Of a DNA stretch of 64,000 nt, positions 63,539 to 64,000 are shown in pieces. Every line of letters starts with the position of its first letter. The stretch's first letter is position 1. The position numbers were made by a program, and so were the translations under genes. The notes below the pieces were generated by a model. It did not search any database, had not been told where the DNA came from, and saw only the letters and a program-made list of their open reading frames with translations. The stretch comes from ZC4RG30 sp046347045 (GTDB taxonomy: Bacteria > Pseudomonadota > Gammaproteobacteria > Steroidobacterales > Steroidobacteraceae), in NCBI GenBank assembly GCA_046347045.1, contig JAXMGX010000011.1, positions 1 to 64,000 of the forward strand, in the 5' to 3' direction.

Positions 63539-64000
63539 GGCGATCTCCCAGCAGGTTGTCGTAGCGATCCACGTTGGCCTGTGGCTCTTCCTGCAATGCC
63601 AGGTGCGCCGGCGTGTGGATGGGCGCAGGCGCATCCGTGGCCAGCAGCCGGCTCAGCAGGTTCAGGATGTGCGGCTTGGAGACGGTGCCGGACTCCAGCG
63701 CCAGCTCCACCGCGCACAGCACGGCCTGCTCGTCATGGCGCAGCACCAGTGCGAGGATCTCCACCATCTCCCGATCCCCGCCCGGGCGCTTGAGCAGCAC
63801 GGCCTGCAGTCGCCGGAACCCGTCCGGGAACGTGGCGAACGGCGCGCCGTTGCGCAGCGCGCCGGGCTTGCGCTGGATGACGGCCAGGTAATGGCGCCAG
63901 TCGTAGATCGTGCGCGCCGCGTTGCTGCTGTGATCGCGCGTGAACAGCCGCGCATGCTCGGCGATGATCTGCCCTTCGGCCACCACGACGAGCCGGTCGG
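63528..64000 (-). CDS. istA: IS21-family transposase IstA, C-terminal part
   Basis: Only the last 157 or so codons lie in the window; the gene continues past 64000. Reads DRLVVVAEGQIIAEHARLF, then YDWRHYLAVIQRKPGALRNGAPF and the C-terminal helical region. The catalytic DDE core is outside. Overlaps istB by 11 nt. Confidence 0.88.
   Translation of the reverse strand, partial: DRLVVVAEGQIIAEHARLFTRDHSSNAARTIYDWRHYLAVIQRKPGALRNGAPFATFPDGFRRLQAVLLKRPGGDREMVEILALVLRHDEQAVLCAVELALESGTVSKPHILNLLSRLLATDAPAPIHTPAHLALQEEPQANVDRYDNLLGDRHVG

Larger units (their letters stand above)
62687..64000. mobile_element. IS21-family insertion sequence, partial (runs off the window)
   Basis: Contains istB and the 3' part of istA in the standard overlapping order on the minus strand. 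The terminal region downstream of istB begins near TGTGTTGATTTGCG (62687) and carries two spaced copies of AAAGYTGACCCG (62704-62715 and 62728-62739), typical of the multiple terminal repeats of IS21 elements. The other end is outside the window. Confidence 0.8.

Overview
The window is GC-rich, densely packed and typical of a gammaproteobacterial chromosome. The gene orders ffs-dnaX-ybaB-recR, rluC/yceF-yceD-rpmF-fabH, clpS-clpA/infA-aat, ftsK-lolA-rarA-serS and the pilus minor-pilin operon point to the Xanthomonadales/Nevskiales/Steroidobacteraceae side of the class. That placement is inferred from gene order and protein style, not from a tree.

Layout. 0-3.8 kb: an EamA exporter, the 4.5S SRP RNA, then dnaX-ybaB-recR. 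3.8-7 kb: rsgA opposite orn, a DUF1249 gene and an unrecognised coiled-coil gene. 7-11.6 kb: the tail-specific protease, three small unknowns, an N-carbamoylputrescine amidase and a low-molecular-weight phosphatase. 11.6-18.1 kb: rne with a 0.4 kb leader, rluC, yceF (maf), yceD, rpmF and fabH. 18.2-25.1 kb: a leftward type IV pilus operon pilE-fimT-pilV-pilW-pilX-pilY1. 25.2-27.4 kb: a small Lpp-like lipoprotein and a phytoene-dehydrogenase-like flavoprotein. 27.4-34.1 kb: an SOS mutagenesis operon lexA, GyrI-like gene, imuA, imuB, dnaE2 under two LexA boxes. 34.1-40.2 kb: a partial type II secretion operon gspC-D-E-F. 40.3-46.1 kb: the N-degron genes clpS-clpA and, on the other strand, trxB-GNAT-aat-infA. 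46.2-53.6 kb: an overlapping ftsK-lolA-vanZ-like-rarA-serS operon and a sugar dehydrogenase lipoprotein. 53.6-57.3 kb: a PBP4-type carboxypeptidase, ybdD and cstA, heavily frameshifted. 57.5-60.2 kb: a thiamine-diphosphate enzyme and an RhtA-like exporter. 60.2-64 kb: tRNA-Ser, a broken tyrosine integrase, small island genes and an IS21-family element that runs off the window.

The most interesting biology is the SOS operon. It carries a GyrI-like gene between lexA and imuA, every junction downstream of that gene overlaps, and its ImuB seems to lack about 60 residues of the polymerase palm. Other points are a GspE without its four zinc cysteines, and a 40-residue island peptide with a very strong ribosome binding site.

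A data caution applies. Two patches (about 54.5-56.6 kb and 60.1-62.7 kb) hold many one-base indels, often at homopolymers, in otherwise well conserved genes and even in the T-stem of tRNA-Ser. The intervening genes are clean. This looks more like local sequence error than ordinary gene decay, so the pseudogene calls there are provisional.
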